Shown: one piece after another, positions 6,393 through 12,507 of the stretch
Layout of the letters: every line of letters begins with the position of its first letter
Position numbering within the stretch: the first letter of the stretch is position 1
From: an uncultured Erysipelotrichaceae bacterium
GTDB taxonomy: Bacteria; Bacillota_I; Bacilli_A; Erysipelotrichales; Erysipelotrichaceae
Reading direction: 5' to 3'
Length of the DNA stretch: 12,507 nucleotides
Assembly (NCBI GenBank): GCA_900314345.1
Contig: OMUX01000393.1
Span: 1 to 12,507 of the forward strand
Notes under the pieces: model-generated
Database searches by the model: none
Seen by the model: only the letters and a program-made list of their open reading frames with translations
Told to the model about the DNA's origin: nothing
Translations under genes and position numbers: made by a program

Positions 6393-8021
6393 TTACTCAA
6401 CACCGATCAGATAGCTGTATACCGGCTGGCCGCCCTTTTCGACGTCCACATCCACATCGAAGTTGTTTTCGATGAATGCCTGGATCCGTTCCGTCTCTTC
6501 TTCCTTGGCGTCTTCACCGGAAATGAGGGTGATGATCTCACTGTCCTCATCCACCATGGACCGGATCAGTCCGCAGGCTGCCTCTACCTTGTCAGGATCC
6601 GTCAGACGGATCTCCTTTTCACAGATGCCCATGAAATCGCCGGCATGGATCGGCCTGCCATCCACGCTGGTATCCTTGATGGCATAGGTCACGCTGCCGC
6701 TTCTGACATGGTCAATGGCTTCCAGCATGCCTTCCTTGTTTTCCTCAACCGTGCCTTCCGGATTGAATGCCATGCATGCGCTTAGTCCCTGCGGCACGCT
6801 CTTTGTTTCAAGGACGATGATGTCCTTGTCCTCGGTCAGTTCCGCAGCCTGTCTTGCGGCCATGATGATGTTGCCGTTGTTCGGCAGGATGAAGATATGC
6901 TTTGCCGGCAGACGGCTGATTGCCTTGGTGAAGTCCTCTGTTGCAGGATTCATGGTCTGTCCGCCGCTGACGACGATGTCAGCACGGTAGTTCTTGAACA
7001 GCTTCACAAGACCATCTCCGGCACACACGGTGATGATGCCGAATTCCTTCTCCTCAATCGGCTCTTCTTCCGGCTCTTCCTTCTTCTCTGTACTGTTCAG
7101 GATGGAAGGATGCTGCTCAAAGGCAAGATTGTCGATCTGAATGCGTTCGAATTCACCATAGCGCTGGCCAAGGTTCAGTACCTCGCCCGGCAGCAGGGAA
7201 TTCATGCGCACCTTGACCTTGCCACCGTCATTGATGAGCGTGATGTTATTGCCCAGCTTGCTGAGGCTTTCCCGGAAGCGGTTCTCGGCAAACAGATGCT
7301 GGCCCTGTTCGGAAAGATCCAGGATGAACTCGGCACAGTAGCCGTTGGCTTTTACTTCCTCTTTCTTTTCCTCTTCCTTGGAGCCTTCGGTGATCGGTGC
7401 ACCTTCCAGGTATGCGCGGAAACCATCGAAGATGTATGTCAGACCGGCACCGCCGGAGTCAACAACCCTTGCCTCCTTCAGCACCGGCAGAAGCTCCGGT
7501 GTACGGTCCAGGCTTGCCTTGGCCTCCTTGCAGAGAAGATCCACATACTCTTCCAGAGTGCATTCCGGATGATCCTTGACATAGAGATCTCCGTATTCAC
7601 TGGCTTCACGGGCAACGGTAAGGATGGTTCCTTCCGTCGGACGCATGACAGCCTTGTATGCCTTGACGGCACCGTTCAGAAATGCTGCTGAGAACTGAGC
7701 AACCGTGATTTCATCCGTAGCAGCTGCCTTGACGCTTGCATCAACTCCGCGGAAGATCTGGCTCAGAATGACGCCGGAGTTTCCTCTTGCGCCCATCAGC
7801 ATGCCTCTTGCCAGGGTCTTTGTGATCACGGCAAGATCCCTGGAACCGCTCTTTCTGACTTCTGACATGCCGCTGGTGAATGTCAGGGACATGTTCGTGC
7901 CGGTATCACCGTCCGGCACCGGGAATACGTTCAGGGAATTGACTTCCTCCTGGCGGTTGTTGAGATTGGCACAGCCGCTCTCCAGCATCCCCAGGAATAC
8001 AGATCCGTTTAATTTATCCAT
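6393..8021 (-). CDS. fakA: Fatty acid kinase catalytic subunit FakA (YloV, DAK2 domain)
   Basis: FakA phosphorylates fatty acids held by a FakB (DegV-family) partner, feeding exogenous fatty acids into phospholipid synthesis. The protein has 542 residues, against about 548 in Staphylococcus aureus. The N-terminal DAK2 kinase domain (about 1-208) shows NVFPVPDGDTGTNM (31-44), whose Asp residues bind Mg-ATP, GARGNSGVILSQ (77-88) and DSGGAGL (188-194). An acidic Lys/Glu linker (214-224) leads to the middle domain. A second such linker (311-326) leads to the C-terminal DegV-like domain. The frame is open from a TTG at 8030, but the ATG at 8021 is preferred; GAAAGG lies 11 nt ahead of it. It follows the Asp23-family gene by 18 bp, the widespread yloU-yloV arrangement, and a terminator follows. 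No fakB is visible. Confidence 0.93.
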   Translation of the reverse strand: MDKLNGSVFLGMLESGCANLNNRQEEVNSLNVFPVPDGDTGTNMSLTFTSGMSEVRKSGSRDLAVITKTLARGMLMGARGNSGVILSQIFRGVDASVKAAATDEITVAQFSAAFLNGAVKAYKAVMRPTEGTILTVAREASEYGDLYVKDHPECTLEEYVDLLCKEAKASLDRTPELLPVLKEARVVDSGGAGLTYIFDGFRAYLEGAPITEGSKEEEKKEEVKANGYCAEFILDLSEQGQHLFAENRFRESLSKLGNNITLINDGGKVKVRMNSLLPGEVLNLGQRYGEFERIQIDNLAFEQHPSILNSTEKKEEPEEEPIEEKEFGIITVCAGDGLVKLFKNYRADIVVSGGQTMNPATEDFTKAISRLPAKHIFILPNNGNIIMAARQAAELTEDKDIIVLETKSVPQGLSACMAFNPEGTVEENKEGMLEAIDHVRSGSVTYAIKDTSVDGRPIHAGDFMGICEKEIRLTDPDKVEAACGLIRSMVDEDSEIITLISGEDAKEEETERIQAFIENNFDVDVDVEKGGQPVYSYLIGVE

Positions 8022-8039
8022 CTTATTCAATGCCTTTCA

Positions 8040-8399
8040 TCATTCCATTACCTGCACGCCCTGTACAAAGACATTGACGGCACTGATCTCTTCAGAGAGA
8101 GACTTCTCCAGCACATACTTGACCTTCTTCTGTGCTTCCTGCACGACTTCGGAAATCTTGACCCCGAAGCTGACGATGATATAGAGATCAATCTCCAGTC
8201 CGGAATCCGTACGGCGCACAACAACACCCTTGGTGTAATTCTCTCTTTTCAGAAGCTCTGCCCAGCCATCACGGATTGCCTGTCTGCTGGCCATGCCCAC
8301 AACTCCATAGCACTCGGTGATCACCCCGCCGGCCAGGGAAGCGACTGCCTCCTCGCTGACATTGATGATGCCGTAGTTTGTCTTCTTTTCCACACTCAT
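8040..8399 (-). CDS. yloU: Asp23/Gls24-family envelope stress protein (YloU-like)
   Basis: A small protein of 119 residues of the Asp23/Gls24 (DUF322) family. In Staphylococcus relatives are abundant membrane-associated proteins linked to envelope stress, but the biochemical role is not settled. The sequence shows the family pattern: the early segment NYGIINVSEEAVASLAG (8-24), the ECYGVVGM block (29-36), the strand GLEIDLYIIVSFG (67-79) and the helix VVQEAQKKVKYVLE, ending in VNVFVQGV. No membrane segment is present. An upstream in-frame ATG at 8462 overlaps ftsQ and the promoter, so the ATG at 8399, 9 nt after AAGGAG, is chosen. It is the first gene of a two-gene unit with fakA and has its own promoter. 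Confidence 0.93.
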   Translation of the reverse strand: MSVEKKTNYGIINVSEEAVASLAGGVITECYGVVGMASRQAIRDGWAELLKRENYTKGVVVRRTDSGLEIDLYIIVSFGVKISEVVQEAQKKVKYVLEKSLSEEISAVNVFVQGVQVME

Positions 8400-8408
8400 G
8401 CGGCAATA

Positions 8409-8414
8409 CTCCTT
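8409..8414 (-). promoter_or_regulatory. Ribosome binding site of the Asp23-family gene
   Basis: AAGGAG lies 9 nt before the ATG at 8399 and within the roughly 20-nt leader predicted from the upstream -10. It is a strong site and rules out the longer reading frame starting at 8462. Confidence 0.85.
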
Positions 8415-8426
8415 TTTATCTCCGTT

Positions 8427-8454
8427 ATTATAGCAGACAACAGCATTCAGGCAA
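8427..8454 (-). promoter_or_regulatory. Promoter of the Asp23-family gene and fakA
   Basis: TTGCCT (8454-8449) and TATAAT (8432-8427) are 16 bp apart, and the -10 is extended (TG-C-TATAAT). The promoter begins just after the ftsQ stop codon. No terminator is seen between ftsQ and this promoter, so some read-through from the murG-murB-ftsQ unit is likely. Confidence 0.78.
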
Positions 8455-8458
8455 CGTA

Positions 8459-9580
8459 TCATCCCTGGCTGTCATCGCTCTGTGCATTGTTTTCCTCAGT
8501 TGTTTCACCGGACGCATCATCCTGGTTTTCTTCATCTGTCTCTTCTTCCTGGACCTGGGATGGATCCTGCAGGACGCCTGTGGCATACCAGCCGGCATTG
8601 TAGTGTGTCAGGAAGTCCGGATCCGGATCGTCATCTCCGTTGGAATCAATCGGAATGAGGATGTAGTTTCCGTTTGCGTCAAGATAGTAGCCTGTTTCAT
8701 CACGGTAGTAATGCTTGATGGCCTTGTCGCCCCACTTGTTGTAGATATAGTCGCCGCTTTCCGACATCCAGTATTCCTTCGGCACGGACACGATATTCCA
8801 TGGACATGTCCTGCTTGTGACAACAGCGGTATCCTCAATGGCATAGAAACAATAGTCCTTGTTGGTCTGGGCAGAAGCGTACTGGCTGTATTCATTGATC
8901 TTGTCCAGGGAATAGTAGCTCGAGAAGAACCACCCGCCGTCTCGCATCTGCACTTCCAGTGCTTCATCATCATAGGACAGGGGATACTGGGTGATCCCTG
9001 CCATGTCCTCGATGGCATTCCTTGTCACATTCTCGAATGCCTTGATGAGACGGTGTGTCTTCTCTTCATCGTCAAAGCCGCTGATCAAAGGCACCCTGGA
9101 GATGATGGGCATGTAGGCGGAAGTCAGGGCGATGGTCTCATCATCGGAAAGAAGCAGCTCCGGTTCATCCCCGTCATAGCGGTATCCAACGGGCTGTTTT
9201 TCCTCGATGCCGATCTGGATGATATTGCCGGAAAGAAGCTTCACGGTGCAGCTTCTGATCATGGGATCCGCAAGGATCTTCGATTCCACGGATGCCGGAA
9301 CAACCGTATAGTAGAAATCATCTTCCTTGATCCCGGCAAGCGAGCGGATGTAATCCATGCTGAGATAATCATTGCCGCTGACCGATACAGCAGATACTCT
9401 GGAAAGCGGTGAAATCACATAGAGAAAAACGAGGAAAGCACTGGCAAGCAGCAGTGCCAATGGAAAAAGCCGCCTGTGTGCCAGGCGGAAATGTTCATTG
9501 TCATTGGCAACTGCCTTGTCATTGAACAGAGACTCTACGCCATCCTGTTCGTTTGGCAGAATATTCCTGTCCTGGCTCAC
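8459..9580 (-). CDS. ftsQ: Cell division protein FtsQ/DivIB
   Basis: Single-pass membrane protein of the divisome, which with FtsL/DivIC and FtsB regulates septal peptidoglycan synthesis. A short cytoplasmic segment (1-38) precedes one membrane helix (about 39-57). The POTRA domain follows (about 61-128, from VSAVSVSGN to IEEKQPVGY), then the beta domain (to about 265). At 373 residues it is longer than the 263-residue Bacillus subtilis DivIB. The extra part comprises an aromatic-rich segment (about 266-335) that I do not recognise and a very acidic, probably disordered tail (about 340-373). Positions 312-322, DSNGDDDPDPD, resemble an acidic metal-binding loop. The start is GTG at 9580, overlapping the murB stop by 4 bp. 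GGAG lies 11 nt upstream of it, so translation is probably coupled. The placement after murG and murB supports the call. Confidence 0.9.
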   Translation of the reverse strand: MSQDRNILPNEQDGVESLFNDKAVANDNEHFRLAHRRLFPLALLLASAFLVFLYVISPLSRVSAVSVSGNDYLSMDYIRSLAGIKEDDFYYTVVPASVESKILADPMIRSCTVKLLSGNIIQIGIEEKQPVGYRYDGDEPELLLSDDETIALTSAYMPIISRVPLISGFDDEEKTHRLIKAFENVTRNAIEDMAGITQYPLSYDDEALEVQMRDGGWFFSSYYSLDKINEYSQYASAQTNKDYCFYAIEDTAVVTSRTCPWNIVSVPKEYWMSESGDYIYNKWGDKAIKHYYRDETGYYLDANGNYILIPIDSNGDDDPDPDFLTHYNAGWYATGVLQDPSQVQEEETDEENQDDASGETTEENNAQSDDSQG

Positions 9581-10470
9581 CAGTTGAACTTCTCCACTTC
9601 TGTATAAAGGTCAATGCCGTACTTCTCACGCACCTTGTCCTGGATCTCTTCTACAAGTGTGAGAAAGTCCACAGCACTGGCGTGATCTTCATTCACGATG
9701 AAATTGACATGCTTGGGCGATACCATCGCACCGCCGCAACGGTGTCCACGGTAGCCGATGCCTTCGATCAGCTTCCAGGCAGGGATGTCATCCGGGTTGC
9801 GGAACACGCTGCCGCAGCTTGGCTTGTCCAGCGGCTGGGAAGCCATTCTTCTCTCCCTTCGGCTGTCCATGATCTCACGGATCTCCTTCTGATCCTTCTT
9901 CACAAGATGCATCTGAACGGCAATGATGATCCAGTCGGGATGTTTCTGGAAGATGCTTGTCCGGTAGCCGAATTCACACTCACTGCCTGGCAGCCATTCA
10001 AACCGTCCGTCACGGTATACAAACACCCCTTCAATCACGGCACTCATGTCGCTGCGGTAAGCACCTGCATTCATGTATGTCACACCGCCGACCGTAGCCG
10101 GAATGCCGCTGGCAAATTCCAGTCCGGACAGGGACTCCTGCAGGCATTGATAGGAAAGCGCAATGATGGAGCAGCCTGCCTGGGCAATCAGCCGGCAGTC
10201 ATCGAAATAATAGTCGTCAAAGCGCCGCAGCGAGACAACCACACCCTCAAATGGTTTGTCGGAACAAAGCAGGTTTGATCCGTTTCCCAGTACCTTGTAA
10301 GGCACATTGTATTTCCGGATGATCCGCATGACACCGTCAAAAGAGACGGTATTGTCAGGATACACAACATATCCTGCCTTGCCGCCGATGCGAAGCGTTG
10401 TCATCGTGGACAGCGGTACATCCGTTTCAACCTCAGCGAACTTTCTGAGGCTCTTTTCCAGTTCATCCAT
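9577..10470 (-). CDS. murB: UDP-N-acetylenolpyruvoylglucosamine reductase MurB
   Basis: FAD enzyme that reduces UDP-GlcNAc-enolpyruvate with NADPH to UDP-MurNAc, the second committed step of peptidoglycan precursor synthesis, in the cytoplasm. Its 297 residues are normal for the shorter, Gram-positive type. FAD-binding motifs are GNGSNLL (62-68), SGIPATVGG (121-129) and NAGAY (134-138). FGYRTSIF (167-174) supplies the Tyr-Arg pair of the active site, CGSVFRNP (219-226) contains the proton-donating Ser at 221, and a C-terminal Glu near 291 is the likely second acid. The ATG at 10470 overlaps the murG stop by 8 bp, with GAGG 9 nt upstream. It is the middle gene of murG-murB-ftsQ, the same order as in the Bacillus division and cell-wall cluster. 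Confidence 0.95.
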   Translation of the reverse strand: MDELEKSLRKFAEVETDVPLSTMTTLRIGGKAGYVVYPDNTVSFDGVMRIIRKYNVPYKVLGNGSNLLCSDKPFEGVVVSLRRFDDYYFDDCRLIAQAGCSIIALSYQCLQESLSGLEFASGIPATVGGVTYMNAGAYRSDMSAVIEGVFVYRDGRFEWLPGSECEFGYRTSIFQKHPDWIIIAVQMHLVKKDQKEIREIMDSRRERRMASQPLDKPSCGSVFRNPDDIPAWKLIEGIGYRGHRCGGAMVSPKHVNFIVNEDHASAVDFLTLVEEIQDKVREKYGIDLYTEVEKFNW

Positions 10471-11536
10471 TCACTATATCCTCAAGCCAGCTGACCATCT
10501 GTCCTGCCGCATCCTTCGTGCCCATGGCACTGGCATTTGCTTTCATCTTGCTCCGGCATGCATCATCCCGCATCAGCCGGTTCATTCCTGATACCAGCTT
10601 TTCCGCAGTGAGATCCTTTTCCTCGATCATCCATGCCGCATCCTTGCTGACCAGTTCCATTGCATTATAAACCTGATGGTTGTTCGGCACAAAAGGACTG
10701 GGAATCAGGATGGACGCACAACCGCACACAGCAATCTCCGCAAGGGTTGTCGCCCCTGCCCTGCATACCGCTGCACTTGCAGTCCTGAGACACGCGATGC
10801 CATCCACATAGTCGACAAGATGCACAAAGTCACGTTTGTTTTCAAATGTATAATCATTGGCCTTGCCCTTGGCAATCACCACAGGATAATCCCCGTCAAG
10901 AAGTGCACATGCCTCATCCAGTACCTTCGAAACAGACTCTGAGCCAAGCGATCCCATCATGATCACAACATAAGGCTGGCCGGGTTCCAGACCGTACTGC
11001 CGGACAAAATCAGGCTCCACCTTCCTGTTCCATGCCCTTGTGGCATCCGGATTGCCAAGCAGACGTGTCTTCTCCTTCGGAAAATCCTTAGCCGAATTGG
11101 CGTAGGCAATCTCAATGGCATCGGCGTAGCGGCCGAGCATGACATTTGCTTTTCCGGCAAAGGAGTTCTGCTCACTGATCATCGTCGGAATGTGCAGACG
11201 ATGGGCAGCCATGATCAGCGGAACGCTGATGTAGTTGCCGAAACCCACGCACGCATCCGGACGGCTCTCCTTCAGCATCTTCGTGATCTTTCCTTCTGCC
11301 TTCTTCAAGGAGACAGCAGATCTGATCTTGGCGCTGATCCCGCCGTTCATGCCGGTCATTTCAAAGCCGGTGAAGTCATAGCCCTGTGCAGGAATGAGCT
11401 GTGCTTCCATCCGGTTGCTGGAGCCGATAAAAGATACATGGCAGGAAGGATCCCTTCTCACCAGCTCATCAGCGAAAGCAAGTGCCGGATAAATATGTCC
11501 GCCGGTTCCCCCGGTCGCAATCATTACGTGTTTCAC
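10463..11536 (-). CDS. murG: Undecaprenyl-PP-MurNAc-pentapeptide GlcNAc transferase MurG
   Basis: MurG transfers GlcNAc from UDP-GlcNAc to lipid I, making lipid II on the inner face of the membrane. The protein has 357 residues, within the usual 355-365. The first glycine loop GGTGGHIYPA is at 9-18, and a UDP-GlcNAc site follows with RAGATTLAE (259-267) and PNNHQVYNA (284-292). Three motifs deviate: SEQNSFAG replaces the usual HEQN--G (121-128), MGSLGS replaces GGSQGA (194-199), and GNPDATR replaces GNPVR (161-167). The frame is open back to a TTG at 11575, but that lies inside the upstream terminator. The GTG at 11536 gives the standard N-terminus MKHVMIATGG and is 7 nt past an extended -10, so a leaderless mRNA is predicted. 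The ATG at 11524 is a less likely alternative. Confidence 0.93.
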   Translation of the reverse strand: MKHVMIATGGTGGHIYPALAFADELVRRDPSCHVSFIGSSNRMEAQLIPAQGYDFTGFEMTGMNGGISAKIRSAVSLKKAEGKITKMLKESRPDACVGFGNYISVPLIMAAHRLHIPTMISEQNSFAGKANVMLGRYADAIEIAYANSAKDFPKEKTRLLGNPDATRAWNRKVEPDFVRQYGLEPGQPYVVIMMGSLGSESVSKVLDEACALLDGDYPVVIAKGKANDYTFENKRDFVHLVDYVDGIACLRTASAAVCRAGATTLAEIAVCGCASILIPSPFVPNNHQVYNAMELVSKDAAWMIEEKDLTAEKLVSGMNRLMRDDACRSKMKANASAMGTKDAAGQMVSWLEDIVNG

Positions 11537-11543
11537 GCCGGTT

Positions 11544-11552
11544 ATTCTAACA
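11544..11552 (-). promoter_or_regulatory. Extended -10 promoter of murG (leaderless)
   Basis: TG-T-TAGAAT on the minus strand precedes the murG GTG by 7 nt (AACCGGC), so transcription should begin at or one base before the start codon. No good -35 box is seen at 16-18 bp, and no ribosome binding site is present. Confidence 0.6.
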
Positions 11553-11569
11553 TGCAAATGGAAACAGGC

Positions 11570-11605
11570 ATACAAAAATGATGGCTTGCGCCATCATCTT
11601 TGTAC
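11570..11605 (-). terminator. Rho-independent terminator overlapping the ysxC stop codon
   Basis: On the minus strand ATGATGGC and GCCATCAT form the core around a GCAA tetraloop. The pairing continues outward to 16 consecutive pairs with two G-U pairs. The U-run (ATTTTTG) lies in the 3' arm opposite an AAA run. The 5' arm contains the last codons and the TGA of ysxC. Confidence 0.9.
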
Positions 11606-12178
11606 CAGTTGATCGATACGGTCCCAGACTTCATCCAGTCCCGTCTTCTTCGTGCTGGATACCGGAAGCAGTGAAGTCTGCGGTACGGAAAGCACCTGCG
11701 AGATCTTCTTTATCTGGTTGATCTGCTGGTTTCTGGAAAGCTTGTCAGCCTTCACACAGACCACAAGACATGCCAGATGTGCCTTTCTGGCATAGTCCAG
11801 CATTGTCAGATCATCCTCATCCGGAATCCTTCGGATATCAAGGACAAGGATCAGTCCCTTCAGCTGTGCTCTTTCCCTGAAGTAAGGATCCAGCAATGCC
11901 GCAAAATCAACGACACGCTTTGTTCCGCCTTTGGCATAGCCATAGCCCGGGGCATCCGTGAAGACAACCTTGTCATCAATGCGGAAGAAATTCAGCAGTA
12001 CCGTCTTGCCGGGCGTACTGCCGGTATAGGCAAGCTGGCTGCGGTTTGTCAGGGCATTGATCAGGGAGCTCTTGCCGGAGTTTGAACGGCCGGCAAAGAT
12101 GATCTCCGGAAGCTCTGATACAGGCCACTGTGATTTCCAGGCCGCCGTTGCGAGCAGCTCTGCGCTGTGGCTCTTCAT
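11594..12178 (-). CDS. ysxC: Ribosome-biogenesis GTPase YsxC/EngB
   Basis: Small TRAFAC-class GTPase needed for assembly of the large ribosomal subunit. The 194 residues are standard and essentially one G domain. G1 is GRSNSGKS (30-37), the G2 region is GSTPGKT (53-59), G3 is DAPGYG (75-80), G4 is VKADKLS (142-148, usually T/NK-DK) and G5 is SSTKKTG (174-180). No membrane segment is present. The ATG overlaps the lon stop codon by 4 bp (ATGA). The nearby upstream AGGGA is too close to be ideal, so translational coupling with lon is likely. The lon-ysxC order is conserved in Bacillus and relatives. A terminator stem begins inside its last codons. Confidence 0.95.
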   Translation of the reverse strand: MKSHSAELLATAAWKSQWPVSELPEIIFAGRSNSGKSSLINALTNRSQLAYTGSTPGKTVLLNFFRIDDKVVFTDAPGYGYAKGGTKRVVDFAALLDPYFRERAQLKGLILVLDIRRIPDEDDLTMLDYARKAHLACLVVCVKADKLSRNQQINQIKKISQVLSVPQTSLLPVSSTKKTGLDEVWDRIDQLVQR

Positions 12179-12507
12179 TCCCTGATGAGTGCTTCCTTCA
12201 GCACCTGAGACATGCTCTCCACCGGTGTGAAGCGGACATGGTCCTTGACTGCCTGCGGTACATCATCGAGATCCCTGACATTCTGCTTCGGCATCAGGAT
12301 ATGCGTGATGCCTGCACGGTTTGCAGCAAGGCTCTTTTCACGCAGTCCGCCGATCGGCAGCACGTTTCCGCGCAATGTAACCTCACCGGTCATCGCAAGA
12401 TCGGAATGCACCGGTGTACCGGTCAAGGCAGAGACAATCGCTGTGGTCAGTGTCACACCGGCACTAGGACCATCCTTAGGCACTGCCCCTTCCGGTACAT
12501 GGATATG
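12175..12507 (-). CDS. lon: ATP-dependent protease Lon, C-terminal part (runs off window)
   Basis: The last 110 residues of the Lon protease, covering most of the serine protease domain; the ATPase and substrate-binding parts lie beyond the right edge. Lon degrades misfolded and regulatory proteins in the cytoplasm. The visible part starts with [17 protein letters not shown], where the catalytic Ser is residue 15 of the fragment. The catalytic Lys is residue 58 in [10 protein letters not shown]. They are 43 residues apart, as for S679 and K722 of Escherichia coli Lon. The reading frame enters exactly at the window edge. Its TGA overlaps the ysxC ATG. Confidence 0.95.
   Translation of the reverse strand, partial: HIHVPEGAVPKDGPSAGVTLTTAIVSALTGTPVHSDLAMTGEVTLRGNVLPIGGLREKSLAANRAGITHILMPKQNVRDLDDVPQAVKDHVRFTPVESMSQVLKEALIRE

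Noticed and set aside
8378..9412. 344-codon open frame on the plus strand with hydrophobic N-terminus
   Set aside because: It lies antisense to ftsQ and the Asp23-family promoter; the hydrophobic start is the complement of the ftsQ acidic tail. No family pattern or ribosome site supports it.
10660..10672. TATAAT-like sequence within murG on the minus strand
   Set aside because: It encodes residues of the YNAME segment, lacks the TG extension and a -35, and has no gene start right after it that fits.

Overview
The window is a stretch of bacterial chromosome packed with housekeeping genes. All twelve genes lie on the minus strand, so transcription runs from position 12507 towards 1. Gene content points to a Bacillota member. 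PolC-type DNA polymerase III, the Asp23 (YloU)-FakA (YloV) pair, DivIB-type FtsQ and the lon-ysxC pair are typical of that phylum. Base composition looks balanced, roughly half G+C by eye, with G/C-rich third codon positions. Reduced neighbourhoods (fakA-recG-rnc without sdaA or the fap/pls/fab genes; a detached murG-murB-ftsQ block) would fit the Erysipelotrichia, but that placement is an inference and no species can be named. There are no rRNA or tRNA genes, CRISPR arrays, insertion sequences or phage genes, and no gene that looks newly acquired.

Layout in order of transcription. (1) The 3' end of lon (12507-12175) overlaps ysxC/engB by 4 bp, and a long hairpin terminator follows, its 5' arm containing the ysxC stop codon. 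(2) murG, murB and ftsQ/divIB form an overlapping cell-wall and division block (11536-8459). (3) An Asp23-family gene and fakA have their own promoter and end in a terminator (8399-6355). (4) recG, rnc, galK and a HerA-like DUF853 ATPase are closely spaced (6333-820) and end in a terminator. (5) The first 251 codons of polC (755-1) run off the left edge.

In function the window combines protein quality control (Lon), ribosome assembly (YsxC), peptidoglycan precursor synthesis and septation (MurG, MurB, FtsQ), fatty-acid activation (FakA), DNA repair and replication (RecG, PolC, perhaps the DUF853 protein), RNA processing (RNase III) and one sugar kinase (GalK family).

The most notable signal is in the gaps rather than the genes. 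The four gaps between transcription units are only 57-64 bp, and each carries an extended -10 element of the form TG-Y-TANAAT. For recG, murG and polC this element sits only 6, 7 and 10 nt before the start codon, with no Shine-Dalgarno sequence, so leaderless or nearly leaderless mRNAs are predicted. In the same three gaps a hairpin terminator of the preceding gene fills the place where a -35 box would be. The fourth promoter (Asp23 gene) has a -35-like box, a roughly 20-nt leader and a strong Shine-Dalgarno, and serves as an internal contrast. I found no undescribed multi-gene system; the proteins are recognisable families with a few unusual motif residues noted below.
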